Positions 20,531 through 30,831 of a DNA stretch of 64,000 nucleotides are shown one piece after another. The translations under genes were made by a program, and so were the position numbers. Origin of the DNA: Asparagopsis taxiformis (Eukaryota; Rhodophyta; Florideophyceae; Bonnemaisoniales; Bonnemaisoniaceae); the NCBI GenBank assembly GCA_030407315.1, contig JALQPE010000632.1:21918-85917 (forward strand). The letters run 5' to 3'. The notes under the pieces were generated by a model. It saw nothing but the letters and a program-made list of their open reading frames with translations. It had not been told where the DNA came from and made no database searches. The stretch's first letter is position 1. Each line of letters begins with the position of its first letter.

Positions 20531-23500
20531 ATGTCTTGTCCGGACAGTATAAGAGAGGAAGCTGAGAGACGGGAAGCGCACTCGGAGGTACCACAATTGT
20601 GGATTTCATCGTCTACACAACATTTGAACAGAGAACCGATTGAACGAACTGAGATTGCAGGGATTACAATGGGAGACAATAGTATCATGAATACTACAGC
20701 GGAGAAGAGCAATTCTCCTTCTGCTGAAGAGAAAAGCATCACTATTGCTCAGTACAGCTCTTCTAAAGTGCAAGTTGATCCTCGCAAAGTGAAATTTCCG
20801 ACAGTGACCTCCCGTTTGGTGCGACCGGGTCGTGTAAACGAACTGGCCAGCATTTTCATGGATAGAGGTTTCTCTACCACTGGAACTATGATTACAGTCT
20901 GCAAAATGGAAGATAACGAAGGAGACGAGTTTTACTGCATCGATGGCTCTCATCGCATAGCTGCTCTGCAACTATGCCTGGAGAAGTACTCAGGAAAGAA
21001 CAGGGATTCCTTGGAATTGGTTTGGGTACAACAGTTGATTGCGCCGAACGGGCGTCTAATTTTCGATGCGCTGGAGGTTCTGAAACTGTCTCTCGAAGCC
21101 AATATACAAACTCACGATGTCGCTTCTGTGAGCATTGCCGACAATGTGTGTGCGGTCATAGAGTTTCTCAGGTTTTCCAACCAGATGGATCTTCCTGTTG
21201 TCCGGCTTATTCCTATTCTGAAAGAAGTGAGCTATATTCTGCCGTCCGACAGGAACCGTTCGGAGAACTCGTATAGGCAGTACATCAACATTGCGAAGGG
21301 GTTCAATCGCACAGACAGCGTTGCTTTCGTGTACTGGAGCTCTATCCCTAGCGTTTACAATGCTTTGGATAGGAACAGAGAAATCGAGGATGCAAGAACC
21401 GAGGGAAGAGATCCGGACTTTTCTCGAATTGACTCTGCCGATATGTACGGGTGCGTGCTCGATCTTGTCAATAACGCAATATTCCGCAATGGCACGGACG
21501 GACGCGGGACGCGCGATAAGGAGTGGTTCCAGTGGTTTGTGCTCGAGATGACAGCGTCGTGGACAAGGATGAGGAGGAAGAGAGGACTTGTCAGAAATAT
21601 CGGAAGCGGAAGTCCGTTCACGATGCGCACTTGGCTACTGGCTCTGTTGGCCATCTATGATATGGCAGAGGTCGTCCGCAAGTGGTTGAACTCTGCAACG
21701 ATGGAGGAATTCGTGCGAACGGATTTGGCAGCAGAAAACGCGAAGGAGGTCGGGGATAATGATCATCGCATTGGAGAGCGCATTGTATTCGTCCTTGTCG
21801 ACTTTCATGACGACGTGGTAGACAGTAGCAGTCTGAGAACCAAGAACGGGATGTTTACAAACAGTTTTTACGACAAACTGGAATATGCTACCGGGACAAA
21901 GGCAATGCAGGAGACGAAAGCGGAGGAGGAGAGGGAACGGAATCGCATGACCCCCGGAGAAATAGAAAAAGCACTTGTTGATGGCGCCAAAGCAGAAGAC
22001 GAAGAAGCACCTACTGCCGCAGAACAGGGAAATAATTCTACAGAGAAGGAAACTGTGGAAACTTCTGGTCCTGTTCAAGCAGAAGAAGGAGTATCTGCCG
22101 AAGCCCAAGCAGAGCAGGAAGTTTCTGCTGTTGTGGAGGAAGAACAGGAAATTACTCCAAATGTGGTGGCTGAAGAAGTGATTCCTGCTGTCGCGACGAA
22201 AGCAATAGAAGAGGCACCTCTGAGCACCCCGAAAGAAGCAGAAGACCGTCCTGCCGCAGCAAAAGAGGGAGGACAGGAACGTCCTGCCACGCGTCTTGCA
22301 GCAGCTGAGAAGAGGGAAGCAGAACGTCTTGCTGTTCTCCAAAAAGAACAGGAACGTCTTTCAGCTTCAAGGGCAGAGCGGGAAAGTCGTGCCAGGGATA
22401 ATTCGCCGGGAAGGATTGTCAGAGAAGATCTTCCTCAGGGAAGGAAACAAAGCGGCGATACGCAAAGTCTGGATATCAACTTGGACAATAGTGGTCGCAT
22501 GGACATAGACACGCCTGGACAACAAGCTGGAGATGCGCAGAACCGCTCTGTGATATTGAAACTTCGAATCAGGACACCAGAAACTTACAGCACTAGCCCG
22601 GCCGAAGTGGACAAGGAGAATTCGGGAAGAAGCAGGAGTTCTGGTGGAAGCGGCGATGAAAACGAGTCCAGGTTGGATAAGAAGCGAAGAAGGGAAGATA
22701 CTAGCGCGAAGTTTTCTGAGCCCAATACGCCGGATGACAACATTGAGATTGGGCCTCCCCGGGAAAAGAAGAGTAGAGTCAATGCAAGAAAACGAACGAC
22801 TGGAGAAGAAGCACCACTCTTCACTGACGAGCAAGAAAACTCCCTTCCAGACCGCACATTCGCAGAGGACATACCTGAGAAGCTGCCTTTATGCGTTCCT
22901 TCCAACTCGAGAATGAAGTATTATATCACAGAAGAAGACATTGATACAATCCGGACGGAGATAATGGAAGCAGCTGCAGGCTACTCTACTTTGGTATGTC
23001 CCCTCGGTTCTTGTGAAAGCCAACAATACTTCAGCTACCAGAGAAGAATGATCGACGAGCTTGGTTACGTGGTGTTGCAAGACATTTTCTCTTCTACTAC
23101 AGTGGGAGCAGCTACGCACGAGTTATTCACACAGATGGCCAGCACATTCCAAGGTACTACAAGTGGCTCAAGTGCAAGTCAGAAGAACCCGTGGAAACCA
23201 CTTCGACCGAAAGACAGCACTGGTGTATTCAAGACGGACCGGAAAAGCATCTGCGATGACCTTGAGCAAGAAAGCGCGCGGCAGTACAGGAACAAGCTGA
23301 TTCTGGAGCTAGGTAAGGCGATTTGTGCGGAGAACCTGAAGCTCGGGTTTGGAAGAGAAGAAGCGGTGGTCTTTCCAGAAACGGGTCTTCGTCTGATTTT
23401 GACCGCAGAAGGTAGTCAGGAGCAACTTATGCATACCGATGTTCCCGTCCGTGAGGGAACTGGAACTGGTCCTCTCAACTCGCCATCATATTTCATGATG

Positions 23501-23791
23501 GCTGCTGGTGCGGATGGGTTCATCATTCGTATCGCCAAGTTCAGCCATGTGTGCCTAAGTCATCCAGCGAAAGAAAAGTACCGCGTGCCAGTGACGAACG
23601 TGCGCATCCCACCGTATTCCCTGCTTGTATGCCGAACGGACGTGTATCACGGAGGAATGGGATTCGCGGAGGGTCGTTCTTCGGTGAGGTACCAGCATCC
23701 TATCCGGTCCCATCTATCACTGCGAACTTCCAGGGAGAAGTTGCTACAGCCTCCCTTCAATGTCAACTACTGGGAGCGTTTAGATATCTGA
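20531..23791 (+). CDS. ParB-like domain + 2OG-Fe(II) dioxygenase protein A
   Basis: 1086 aa. Residues ~80-150 form a ParB/Sulfiredoxin-like N-terminal domain: V..RLVRPGRVNELASIF, then YCIDGSHRIAAL with D138-G-S-H-R142. The middle (~450-800) is Glu/Ala/Gln- and Ser/Arg-rich and disordered, with basic nuclear-type patches (KKRRRED). The C-terminal ~200 residues have the double-stranded beta-helix signature: H968-T-D970 (QLMHTDVP), a distal His1040 (DVYHGGMGF), and a following Arg in HPIRSHL for 2-oxoglutarate. Iron- and 2OG-dependent oxidation is therefore predicted. The substrate is unknown, but TET/JBP- or AlkB-like action on modified DNA is plausible given the methyltransferase in the same element. 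It is followed by a second, related gene at 25,368. The start is the first ATG of the frame. Confidence 0.75.
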   Translation: MSCPDSIREEAERREAHSEVPQLWISSSTQHLNREPIERTEIAGITMGDNSIMNTTAEKSNSPSAEEKSITIAQYSSSKVQVDPRKVKFPTVTSRLVRPGRVNELASIFMDRGFSTTGTMITVCKMEDNEGDEFYCIDGSHRIAALQLCLEKYSGKNRDSLELVWVQQLIAPNGRLIFDALEVLKLSLEANIQTHDVASVSIADNVCAVIEFLRFSNQMDLPVVRLIPILKEVSYILPSDRNRSENSYRQYINIAKGFNRTDSVAFVYWSSIPSVYNALDRNREIEDARTEGRDPDFSRIDSADMYGCVLDLVNNAIFRNGTDGRGTRDKEWFQWFVLEMTASWTRMRRKRGLVRNIGSGSPFTMRTWLLALLAIYDMAEVVRKWLNSATMEEFVRTDLAAENAKEVGDNDHRIGERIVFVLVDFHDDVVDSSSLRTKNGMFTNSFYDKLEYATGTKAMQETKAEEERERNRMTPGEIEKALVDGAKAEDEEAPTAAEQGNNSTEKETVETSGPVQAEEGVSAEAQAEQEVSAVVEEEQEITPNVVAEEVIPAVATKAIEEAPLSTPKEAEDRPAAAKEGGQERPATRLAAAEKREAERLAVLQKEQERLSASRAERESRARDNSPGRIVREDLPQGRKQSGDTQSLDINLDNSGRMDIDTPGQQAGDAQNRSVILKLRIRTPETYSTSPAEVDKENSGRSRSSGGSGDENESRLDKKRRREDTSAKFSEPNTPDDNIEIGPPREKKSRVNARKRTTGEEAPLFTDEQENSLPDRTFAEDIPEKLPLCVPSNSRMKYYITEEDIDTIRTEIMEAAAGYSTLVCPLGSCESQQYFSYQRRMIDELGYVVLQDIFSSTTVGAATHELFTQMASTFQGTTSGSSASQKNPWKPLRPKDSTGVFKTDRKSICDDLEQESARQYRNKLILELGKAICAENLKLGFGREEAVVFPETGLRLILTAEGSQEQLMHTDVPVREGTGTGPLNSPSYFMMAAGADGFIIRIAKFSHVCLSHPAKEKYRVPVTNVRIPPYSLLVCRTDVYHGGMGFAEGRSSVRYQHPIRSHLSLRTSREKLLQPPFNVNYWERLDI

Positions 23792-24012
23792 TGAAATTAG
23801 TTCTTAATAGCATTCTATGGCAGGCATCAAGGCCGCCTTCAAGTAAACGATGAAAGTTAGGCTAGTACATGACGTTTGCGTATGTAGACGGGTCGAGAGA
23901 TATACAATACTCAATTTAATATGAGAAGGGGAGGAAACTATGGTGGGCACTACTAGAATAGAACAAGGTAATATCGCAGTCGTCTTTGGTTACAACATTG
24001 AGGTGAGGAAGG

Positions 24013-24297
24013 CTTACAGATGATGCAGTTTCGCTGGGGTGCTGACAGCAAAGTCATCGTTACGATGACTTTGCTGTAATGATTTGATTTCTTACAGCAA
24101 AGTCATCGTAACGATGACTTTGCTGTAAGAAATCAAATCATTACAGCGGCCACAATTTTTTACCGGGTAAAAAATTCTTGCTGATTTTTTTACCCGGTAA
24201 AATTTTCTCACCACTGTAATCAAACCTTTCCTTACAGCAAAGTCATCGTAACGATGACTTTGCTGTAAGCATCCCGGGTAAACGGCTTCGGCTGTAA
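24013..24297. repeat. Element 1 palindrome cluster 2 (3 copies, inverted ends)
   Basis: 37-bp palindromes occur at 24043, 24092 and 24232. The unit begins TTACAGATGATGCAGTTT and ends AAACGGCTTCGGCTGTAA. These are imperfect inverted repeats of each other, so the whole cluster behaves like a discrete MITE-sized unit of ~285 bp. Confidence 0.8.
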
Positions 24298-24840
24298 GCG
24301 GTTGGGAGTTTCGTCCGTCTCCCACCCTGGGAAGGGTGAGAAGGGAAGTGTGGAGCCGGGAACATCGTACAACGATGGTTTGGACGACTGTTGACGGCTC
24401 TGGGGAGCACTCTGCGTCGTGCAAGCCTGGTTTGCGCTGGCTGCACTACCTGGTATTGAACGGTTCTGTGCGCAAAGTTTACTCATGAAGGAGTTAGGGT
24501 GTTGTGTACCACACCAACCATAGTTACTAACATTTGCAGTGTACTCTAGTGATGTAATTATTATTCTAGTTTCTAGCTATACAATGATATTAAGTAAGTC
24601 AGATGTGCACAGAGCATGGTCTAAGCCTAGCACGGTAGAGAAAGATGGAAGAAAGATTGAAGGGTAGGCATGCAGAGGTATGAAGGCAGCAGTATGTGTA
24701 GACTATGGCAGTGGTAAGAAAATATTTCATGCACCAAAGGGTGGGTAGAGTGACATTAGAGAGGTGGTGTGTAGGGGGAAGGTAGGTGGAGATGATGAAG
24801 GAGGACAACAGAAACGAGAGCGAGGGTTGAGACCAACGGC

Positions 24841-25162
24841 TTACAGATGGAGCAGTTTACCAGGGATGCTTACAGCAAAGTCATCGTTACGATGACTTTG
24901 CTGTAAGGAAAGGTTTCATTACAGTGGCCATGATTTCTTTACCCGGTAAAAAAATTCCTGGCCGCTGTAATGAAAACGTTTTCTTACAGCAAAGTCATCG
25001 TAACGATGACTTTGCTGTCAGGAAACAAAACATTACAGTGGCCATGATTTCTTTACCCGGTAAAAAAATTCCTGGCCTCTGTAATGAAACGTTTCCTTAC
25101 AGCAAAGTCATCGTAACGATGGCTTTGCTGTAAGGATCCTTGGTAAACTGCCTGAGCTGTAA
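24841..25162. repeat. Element 1 palindrome cluster 3 (3 copies, inverted ends)
   Basis: 37-bp palindromes occur at 24870, 24984 and 25097 (the last with one substitution). The unit starts TTACAGATGGAGCAGTTTAC and ends GTAAACTGCCTGAGCTGTAA, again imperfect inverted ends. Confidence 0.8.
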
Positions 25163-25367
25163 TTGTCGTACAACGAAAAGTGATGTGGAAGGTTCGGATT
25201 GGTCAACCGCTGAATATCATTACCAGGGTGTATACTAATAGGAATATGTCAGATCTCTAAGTTTCGCCTATCTTACTCAGCTTACGCAGCAAAACAGCTT
25301 GTCGTTCAGATCTTCTTCTCTCTTTCTCAATCTTTCACTCTTCGTTTGTCAATCACTCACCAAAGCA

Positions 25368-28300
25368 ATGGCTCAACAATCCCCCAACGCTTTCGACCGC
25401 CAGGTGCGCTCTGCCAGCCGCCGTGACAACGATTCTCCCACTCCTTCTCCCTCTCCTTCTCCCTCTCCTTCTCCTTCTCTGGCCCCCCCTGTCCCCATGG
25501 ACGTTTGCGAAGCTGCTGCAGCGCTGACCCAGCTCAGCCCAGCACCTAAGCCCGTCCCCTCCCCCCCTTCCGCTTCCGATCCCGCGGTTGTCCCGACAAT
25601 CGACGCTGGCGTTCCCGCAACTCCGCTTCCGGCTCAATCTGCCGAAGCGGCGCCAGCCGTCGAGGGATCTGGTGCTCCTCTGCCCAGCTCGCCTGCTCCG
25701 GACATGATCATCGCGTCCGGCAGCGACTTGGCAGAGGATGCGGAGAAGGTCGATGATCACAACGCTCGTGACATCGTACCGAACAAGCCTCTCCGCAGCA
25801 CCAGGCTGGCCTACCCTGGCACAGTGCCCATCCCGGTGGATGTGGACTACGACATAAGTCCGGAGAGCTGCCGAAACATTCCAGTCTTCATTTCCCCCCT
25901 GGATGTTTCTCCTCCGGCAGTCGTGTCCAGGGTGGTCAGGCCGCATCGCGTTGATGAGTTGAAGAAAACGTTTCTCACTCAGGGATTTTCCGTGATTGCT
26001 TCACGCGTGTCCGTCTGCGAGGTGATTGATTCCAATGCAAAAGTACGACTGCAATATGTCGATGGATCTCACCGAGTGACCGCGTTGAAGGCCATTCTCG
26101 AGTCGGCTGGACCTGCTCCTGCGAAGGACAGTCCAGAGTGGGAGGAGTTTGTCAAGTCTGACATCTACCGTCGCTTTGGAACTATTCCAGTCGACTTTCT
26201 CCTCCCACCGACTCGGCTTGGCCGGGATGTCTTCTGCTCCGAAGAAGTACTCCCGCTTTCACGGCTGATGAACTTCCACACCCACAATGTCAGCGAGGTA
26301 ACAGTTGCTGACAATGTGTGCTCTGTGATGGAGTTCATCAATATCCACCGCCTGGGAAAGAAGAAGATCGAGCCGACCGTTCAATACATAAAAGAACGGA
26401 AAGCGCTGAGCTGGATTCGTCCGAGACAGCTCATGCGCTACGTCTCGATCGCGCGAGGGTTCAAGACCATTGAAAGCCCTGCTTTCAAGTACTGGTCGAG
26501 CATCCCGAACAGGCCGGAGTTCGTGCAGTTCTCTTCGACCGAGGATCTGGCTGGTTGTACGGTGAACTTGTTGTTCAATGGGTCGTTCAGGAGTGCTCCG
26601 GATGTGCAGAAGTGTTTCATCCTGGAGATGACGGCGCGCTACACTTGTAGCCGTCGGTCGGCCGGGCTGAAACCGTACTCGGTTGGTACCATTGGGCAGG
26701 AATGGATTGCTGGTTTGTTGGAAATCTTCGGGTACGTGAAGGAGGTGGCCGAGTACTGGAACGTGTCGGATGTGTTGAGGATGCTGGATGGGTCAATTCC
26801 CAGCGTGGGTGACCCGAGCAAGAGCTTCGACATTCGCTCGCGCGTTGTCGAAGTTCTTGCTCAGATGGTCCCCAAGAAGGGGTGCTGGGCAGACTTCCGT
26901 CCCAAGGAAGGCCCCCCCGATGGTTACAGTTACGAAAATATTTTTCCCCGTAAGAAGTCTGTCTTCGGGAAGGACGCCAGGAAAATGCTCCTGCGCGTCA
27001 CTGGGTACCGCGACATGCAAATGCGGAAACGCTTTCACGCGATGTACCCAGACATCCCACATGCTGCGCTCCCAGCCACATGTGGTGATGATGCCCCCAT
27101 CCCTTCCTCTTCCAATTCCTTGCCCATCCCTTCATCCTCCATTCCTTTGCCCCCACCACCTCAACTGGAATCTTCCAGCAATTCCGAGGTTGCCCCTGTT
27201 CCTGTCTCTACCCCTGCCGTGTCTGCATCCTCCCCTGCGGTGACCCCGGTCAAGCCGACTGCGCGTGGTCCCCAGGATGGCAGCGAACGCTCTGGTCCAG
27301 TTTCCCACGCCGGGACTGGTACCCCCAACCGTCCTGTCCAAGCCGCGCAGGAGCAGGTCTCACCGGCTTCGCAGCCTGAGCCTGCGACTCCGGCTGCCGA
27401 GCAGCACCCTGCTGCTCCGGCCCCCGCTGTCGAAGCTTCCCGTTCTGCATCTGCTAGCAGTTCGGGAAGCTCCAGCGATGACAGCTTCGTCCCTTCACCA
27501 TCCGGTGGGGTTGGACAGAAGACGGTTGCGAGGATTTCGACGGAGGGCCCTACTCCCGAGAATGTGGTCGAGGGCAGCAGTGCGAAGGGCGGTGCAGATC
27601 CTGACGAAGATGTCATTGAAGTCAGTGATTCTGCACCGCCCGGAGTGGAAACTTCTGGGAGGAAAGTGATGCCCAGAAGGAGTACCCGCCTGCAAGCGAG
27701 TCGTTCCGGTCGTGGTGGAACGGCGGGTGGTGCTGTGGAGGTCGTCGAGCTGGAGAGCGCCCCCGAGGATGCGGGTGAAAACTCCATCCTCGGGAAGCGT
27801 AACTTGGAAGCCGCTTCTGCGACGCCCGAGCCTTCTACCAAAAAGAGAAGGCTCGGTGAGACTTCATCAAAGTCGTCGTCAAAGAAATCCAAGTCGGCTT
27901 CCCGAGGTCGCTCTCGGGAGCCGGTTCTCCAGTTCGACGACGCCCAGGAGAATCCCATTCCCGACAGCATCGTCGATGAGAATGTGGCCGCCGTTCTCCC
28001 CAGCGCAATTGCGTCTGGCAGCCGGATGAAGTACTATATGGAAAGTACGACGGTGGAGACGGTTCGGGCGGAAATGAGGGCGGCAGCATTCCAGGCAGCT
28101 GCATCGCCGGGTGCTGAGGATACGGTGGTGGACAGGTACTTTGCGGTGAAGAAGGCATTGTTGGAAAACTTGGGGGTTATTGTTATGGAAGGCCTGTTGG
28201 CATCGTCCACGGCTGGTAATGCGACGCATGAGTTGTTCGGTCACTTCGCTAGGCAGTTCCCGCTGGTTGAGGAGGTTGAAAAACCCTCCCAGCAGTCTGA

Positions 28301-29015
28301 TTCTAACGATGACGACAGGGAGCCACAGGACGAGCCGCCAGCTTTCGCAAAGCCCGGCTTCGATCCTTCGCCGTGGCAGTTCATCCACAACGTGGGTGAT
28401 GCGAAGGACCGCATCGATGGTGGTCGTGGGCGCCTCTCTCTGCCGCGGCGTGAGTTGTGCGACAAGTTGGAGGAGGGGAATTTGGAGATGTATAAGAACA
28501 AGTTGGTGGCAGAGCTTGCTCTTGGTGTTTGTGCGGAGTTCTTGAAGTTGGGAATGGAGGGTGAGGATCCTGTCTTCTTCCCGAAGACAGGATTGCGGCT
28601 GCTTCTTACAGCAGATGGGGCTGCGGACCAGGATGGGCACACGGACTTCAAGGTAGCGACGAATAGTGTTGGAAGTCCTACCACGTCTCCATCATATTTC
28701 ATGATGTCGAGCGGAGCCGATGGGTTCTCTATAGTAGTTGCCCCTTATAGTCATGTATGCCTGGCCAGTCCGGGCGCCGATATGTGGAAGGTTCCCCCTC
28801 TCATCTTTTGGGTGCCACCCTATTCCGTATTGGTTGGTCGCGGTGACCTTTACCATTACGGGGTCGGCTTCAGCCGAGGAGATCTTCCTGCAGGCGAGAA
28901 GTTAGTCTATGGCCTGCCCACGCGCGGCCACATCTACTTGAAGACGGAGAAGGACGTCCTCACGGACCACATCCACACCGTCGAATATTACAAGTACGAT
29001 AGGAGCAATAGATAG
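25368..29015 (+). CDS. ParB-like domain + 2OG-Fe(II) dioxygenase protein B
   Basis: 1215 aa from the ATG at 25368 (AGCAATGG). The upstream in-frame codons lack an ATG. It has the same architecture as its neighbour at 20,531. A Ser/Pro-rich N-terminus (SPSPSPSPSPSP run) is followed by a ParB-like domain with D232-G-S-H-R236 and the matching V.RVVRPHRVDELKKTF. A helical region with WSSIPN and LEMTAR.T blocks is shared with protein A. A long Ser/Pro/Ala-rich linker follows, then the dioxygenase domain with H1091-T-D1093 (GHTDF), His1163 (LYHYGVGF) and Arg ~1186 (PTRGHIYL). It is clearly a diverged paralogue of protein A. Codon use is more GC-rich than in protein A. Predicted role: iron/2OG-dependent oxidation of DNA or chromatin targeted by the N-terminal domain (inference). 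Confidence 0.78.
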   Translation: MAQQSPNAFDRQVRSASRRDNDSPTPSPSPSPSPSPSLAPPVPMDVCEAAAALTQLSPAPKPVPSPPSASDPAVVPTIDAGVPATPLPAQSAEAAPAVEGSGAPLPSSPAPDMIIASGSDLAEDAEKVDDHNARDIVPNKPLRSTRLAYPGTVPIPVDVDYDISPESCRNIPVFISPLDVSPPAVVSRVVRPHRVDELKKTFLTQGFSVIASRVSVCEVIDSNAKVRLQYVDGSHRVTALKAILESAGPAPAKDSPEWEEFVKSDIYRRFGTIPVDFLLPPTRLGRDVFCSEEVLPLSRLMNFHTHNVSEVTVADNVCSVMEFINIHRLGKKKIEPTVQYIKERKALSWIRPRQLMRYVSIARGFKTIESPAFKYWSSIPNRPEFVQFSSTEDLAGCTVNLLFNGSFRSAPDVQKCFILEMTARYTCSRRSAGLKPYSVGTIGQEWIAGLLEIFGYVKEVAEYWNVSDVLRMLDGSIPSVGDPSKSFDIRSRVVEVLAQMVPKKGCWADFRPKEGPPDGYSYENIFPRKKSVFGKDARKMLLRVTGYRDMQMRKRFHAMYPDIPHAALPATCGDDAPIPSSSNSLPIPSSSIPLPPPPQLESSSNSEVAPVPVSTPAVSASSPAVTPVKPTARGPQDGSERSGPVSHAGTGTPNRPVQAAQEQVSPASQPEPATPAAEQHPAAPAPAVEASRSASASSSGSSSDDSFVPSPSGGVGQKTVARISTEGPTPENVVEGSSAKGGADPDEDVIEVSDSAPPGVETSGRKVMPRRSTRLQASRSGRGGTAGGAVEVVELESAPEDAGENSILGKRNLEAASATPEPSTKKRRLGETSSKSSSKKSKSASRGRSREPVLQFDDAQENPIPDSIVDENVAAVLPSAIASGSRMKYYMESTTVETVRAEMRAAAFQAAASPGAEDTVVDRYFAVKKALLENLGVIVMEGLLASSTAGNATHELFGHFARQFPLVEEVEKPSQQSDSNDDDREPQDEPPAFAKPGFDPSPWQFIHNVGDAKDRIDGGRGRLSLPRRELCDKLEEGNLEMYKNKLVAELALGVCAEFLKLGMEGEDPVFFPKTGLRLLLTADGAADQDGHTDFKVATNSVGSPTTSPSYFMMSSGADGFSIVVAPYSHVCLASPGADMWKVPPLIFWVPPYSVLVGRGDLYHYGVGFSRGDLPAGEKLVYGLPTRGHIYLKTEKDVLTDHIHTVEYYKYDRSNR

Positions 29016-29491
29016 CATATCAGAAGTATTAAAACCTATACTACTGTTCCCTGCTATAAAGTTCTGTCTTTCTCATCTCAACATTGTTACCTTAGCCCAT
29101 TTTTCAGTTCTCATCTATACATCTGTCCTTCATCTCATAGTTTAGTGCTACTCAGCAGATTGCTTGCTACTTTTTAATATTAGTCTACAACGTTATATGA
29201 TTTTACTAGCTAGGCCGTAGGGGGAGACTAGTTTCAACCCTTGACAACGCGCAGATTTCGACTACGAGAGCCGTCACTGTGATAAATTATTTGTAGAATT
29301 TTCGTCTATCTTCCCACCTACACTAGGCTACCTATATATATACAGGGTATAACCTGAACAGAGACCACGTGAGGTAAAATACTCCTGAGAGCTGCTCACA
29401 GCCGTACAGACCTTTGCTGAGCAATTTACCCGACTTCAAACTTCGCTTCTTACCTTTACCAGGATGAGAGAAGGACGAAACTCCCTGCTGC

Positions 29492-29838
29492 TTACAGCCG
29501 AAGCCGTTTACCAGGGTTCCTTACAGCAAAGTCATCGTAACGATGACTTTGCTGTAAGGAACCGTTTCCTTGCAGTGGCCGAAGAATTTTTTACCGGGTA
29601 AAAAATCAGCAAGAAATTTTACCGGGTAAAAAATTGTGGCCGCTGTAATGTTTTGCTTTCTTACAGCAAAGTCATCGTTACGATGACTTTGCTGTAAGAA
29701 AACGTTTCATTACAGCGGCCACAATTTTTTTACCCGGTAAAGAAATCATGGCTGCTGTAATGATTTGTTTTCTTACAGCAAAGTCATCGTAACGATGACT
29801 TTGCTGTCAGCACCCCGCCGGAACTGCCAAAGCTGTAA
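29492..29838. repeat. Element 1 palindrome cluster 4 (3 copies)
   Basis: 37-bp palindromes occur at 29521, 29661 and 29773 (last copy ends TGTCAG). The unit starts TTACAGCCGAAGCCGTTTAC and ends AACTGCCAAAGCTGTAA. It is preceded by GAGAAGGACGAAACTCCCTG, as is cluster 5, so the two are duplicates. Confidence 0.82.
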
Positions 29839-30293
29839 GCAGTCTGGCTTCACCCTCTCCCCCATTTCTCTACTCCGCCTTCAGCATCCCAGCCTCTCTG
29901 GTGACGACTGACGCCTTTCGTTTCCCCCCTCACGCCCCCTCTCGCAATGAAATACTCGTCTATTACCACGATAGGCTACTCGTACTGCCGCCTTAATTTT
30001 CCTCTACACACACCCTCCCATCCGTCTCTTCCGTACTACGATCTTAGGCTATCCTACCTTACGATTATAGTTGTATAGTGAGTAGCTAGAGTCCTACTTA
30101 TTGACGACTATAGTGCACCGGAACCGGCGCCGGTTCCCGCCCGGGCGGGTTGAATATATATTTTATGCCGTGAGGCACAGGTACCATATGGTCGCTGTGG
30201 CTCACGGCACAAGGAGTAGATTTTGCGACCAACAGCCGTCCAAACCATCCTCCCGTGATGTTCCCTACTTCACACTTCGCTTCTCATGTGAGA

Positions 30294-30371
30294 CAGCAGG
30301 GAGTTTCGTCCTTCTCCCATCTTGGTAAAGGTACCTTTACCAAGAAGGGAGAAGGACGAAACTCCCTGCTG
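30294..30371. repeat. 78-bp near-perfect palindrome
   Basis: The 39-bp arms differ at one position. The left arm begins CAGCAGGGAGTTTCGTCCTT and the centre is AAAGGT/ACCTTT. The right arm is the block that also precedes cluster 4 (around 29,470-29,490), so the palindrome arose by inverted duplication of that leader. Confidence 0.9.
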
Positions 30372-30372
30372 C

Positions 30373-30831
30373 TTACAGCTGAAGCCGTTTACCAGGGTTC
30401 CTTACAGCAAAGTCATCGTTACGATGACTTTGCTGTAAGAAAACAAATCATTACAGCAGCCACGATTTCTTTACCGGGTAAAAAAATTGTGGCCGCTGTA
30501 ATGAAACGTTTTCTTACAGCAAAGTCATCGTAACGATGACTTTGCTGTAAGGAACCGTTTCCTTGCAGTGGCCAAAGAATTTTTTACCGGGTAAAAAATC
30601 AGCAAGAAATTTTACCGGGTAAAAAATTGTGGCCGCTGTAATGTTTTGCTTTCTTACAGCAAAGTCATCGTTACGATGACTTTGCTGTAAGAAAACGTTT
30701 CATTACAGCGGCCACAATTTTTTTACCCGGTAAAGAAATCATGGCTGCTGTAATGATTTGTTTTCTTACAGCAAAGTCATCGTAACGATGACTTTGCTGT
30801 CAGCATCCCCGGTAAACGGCCCGCACTGTAA
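30373..30831. repeat. Element 1 palindrome cluster 5 (4 copies)
   Basis: 37-bp palindromes occur at 30402, 30514, 30654 and 30766. The unit starts TTACAGCTGAAGCCGTTTAC and ends GTAAACGGCCCGCACTGTAA. Internal linkers carry TTTACCGGGTAAA palindromes as in the other clusters. Confidence 0.85.

Larger units (their letters stand above)
23792..25367. other. Intergenic DNA with palindrome clusters 2 and 3
   Basis: This spacer between the two ParB/dioxygenase genes holds two palindrome units (separate entries). The last ~100 bp before the ATG at 25,368 are pyrimidine-rich (TCTTCTTCTCTCTTTCTC-like), resembling a core promoter/initiator region. Otherwise no gene is seen. Confidence 0.4.

Noticed and set aside
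19317..30831. Bacterial plasmid partition locus (ParB plus parS arrays)
   Set aside because: ParB-like domains are fused to SET and dioxygenase domains in very long eukaryotic-type ORFs inside CACTA ends. There is no ParA and no bacterial expression signals.
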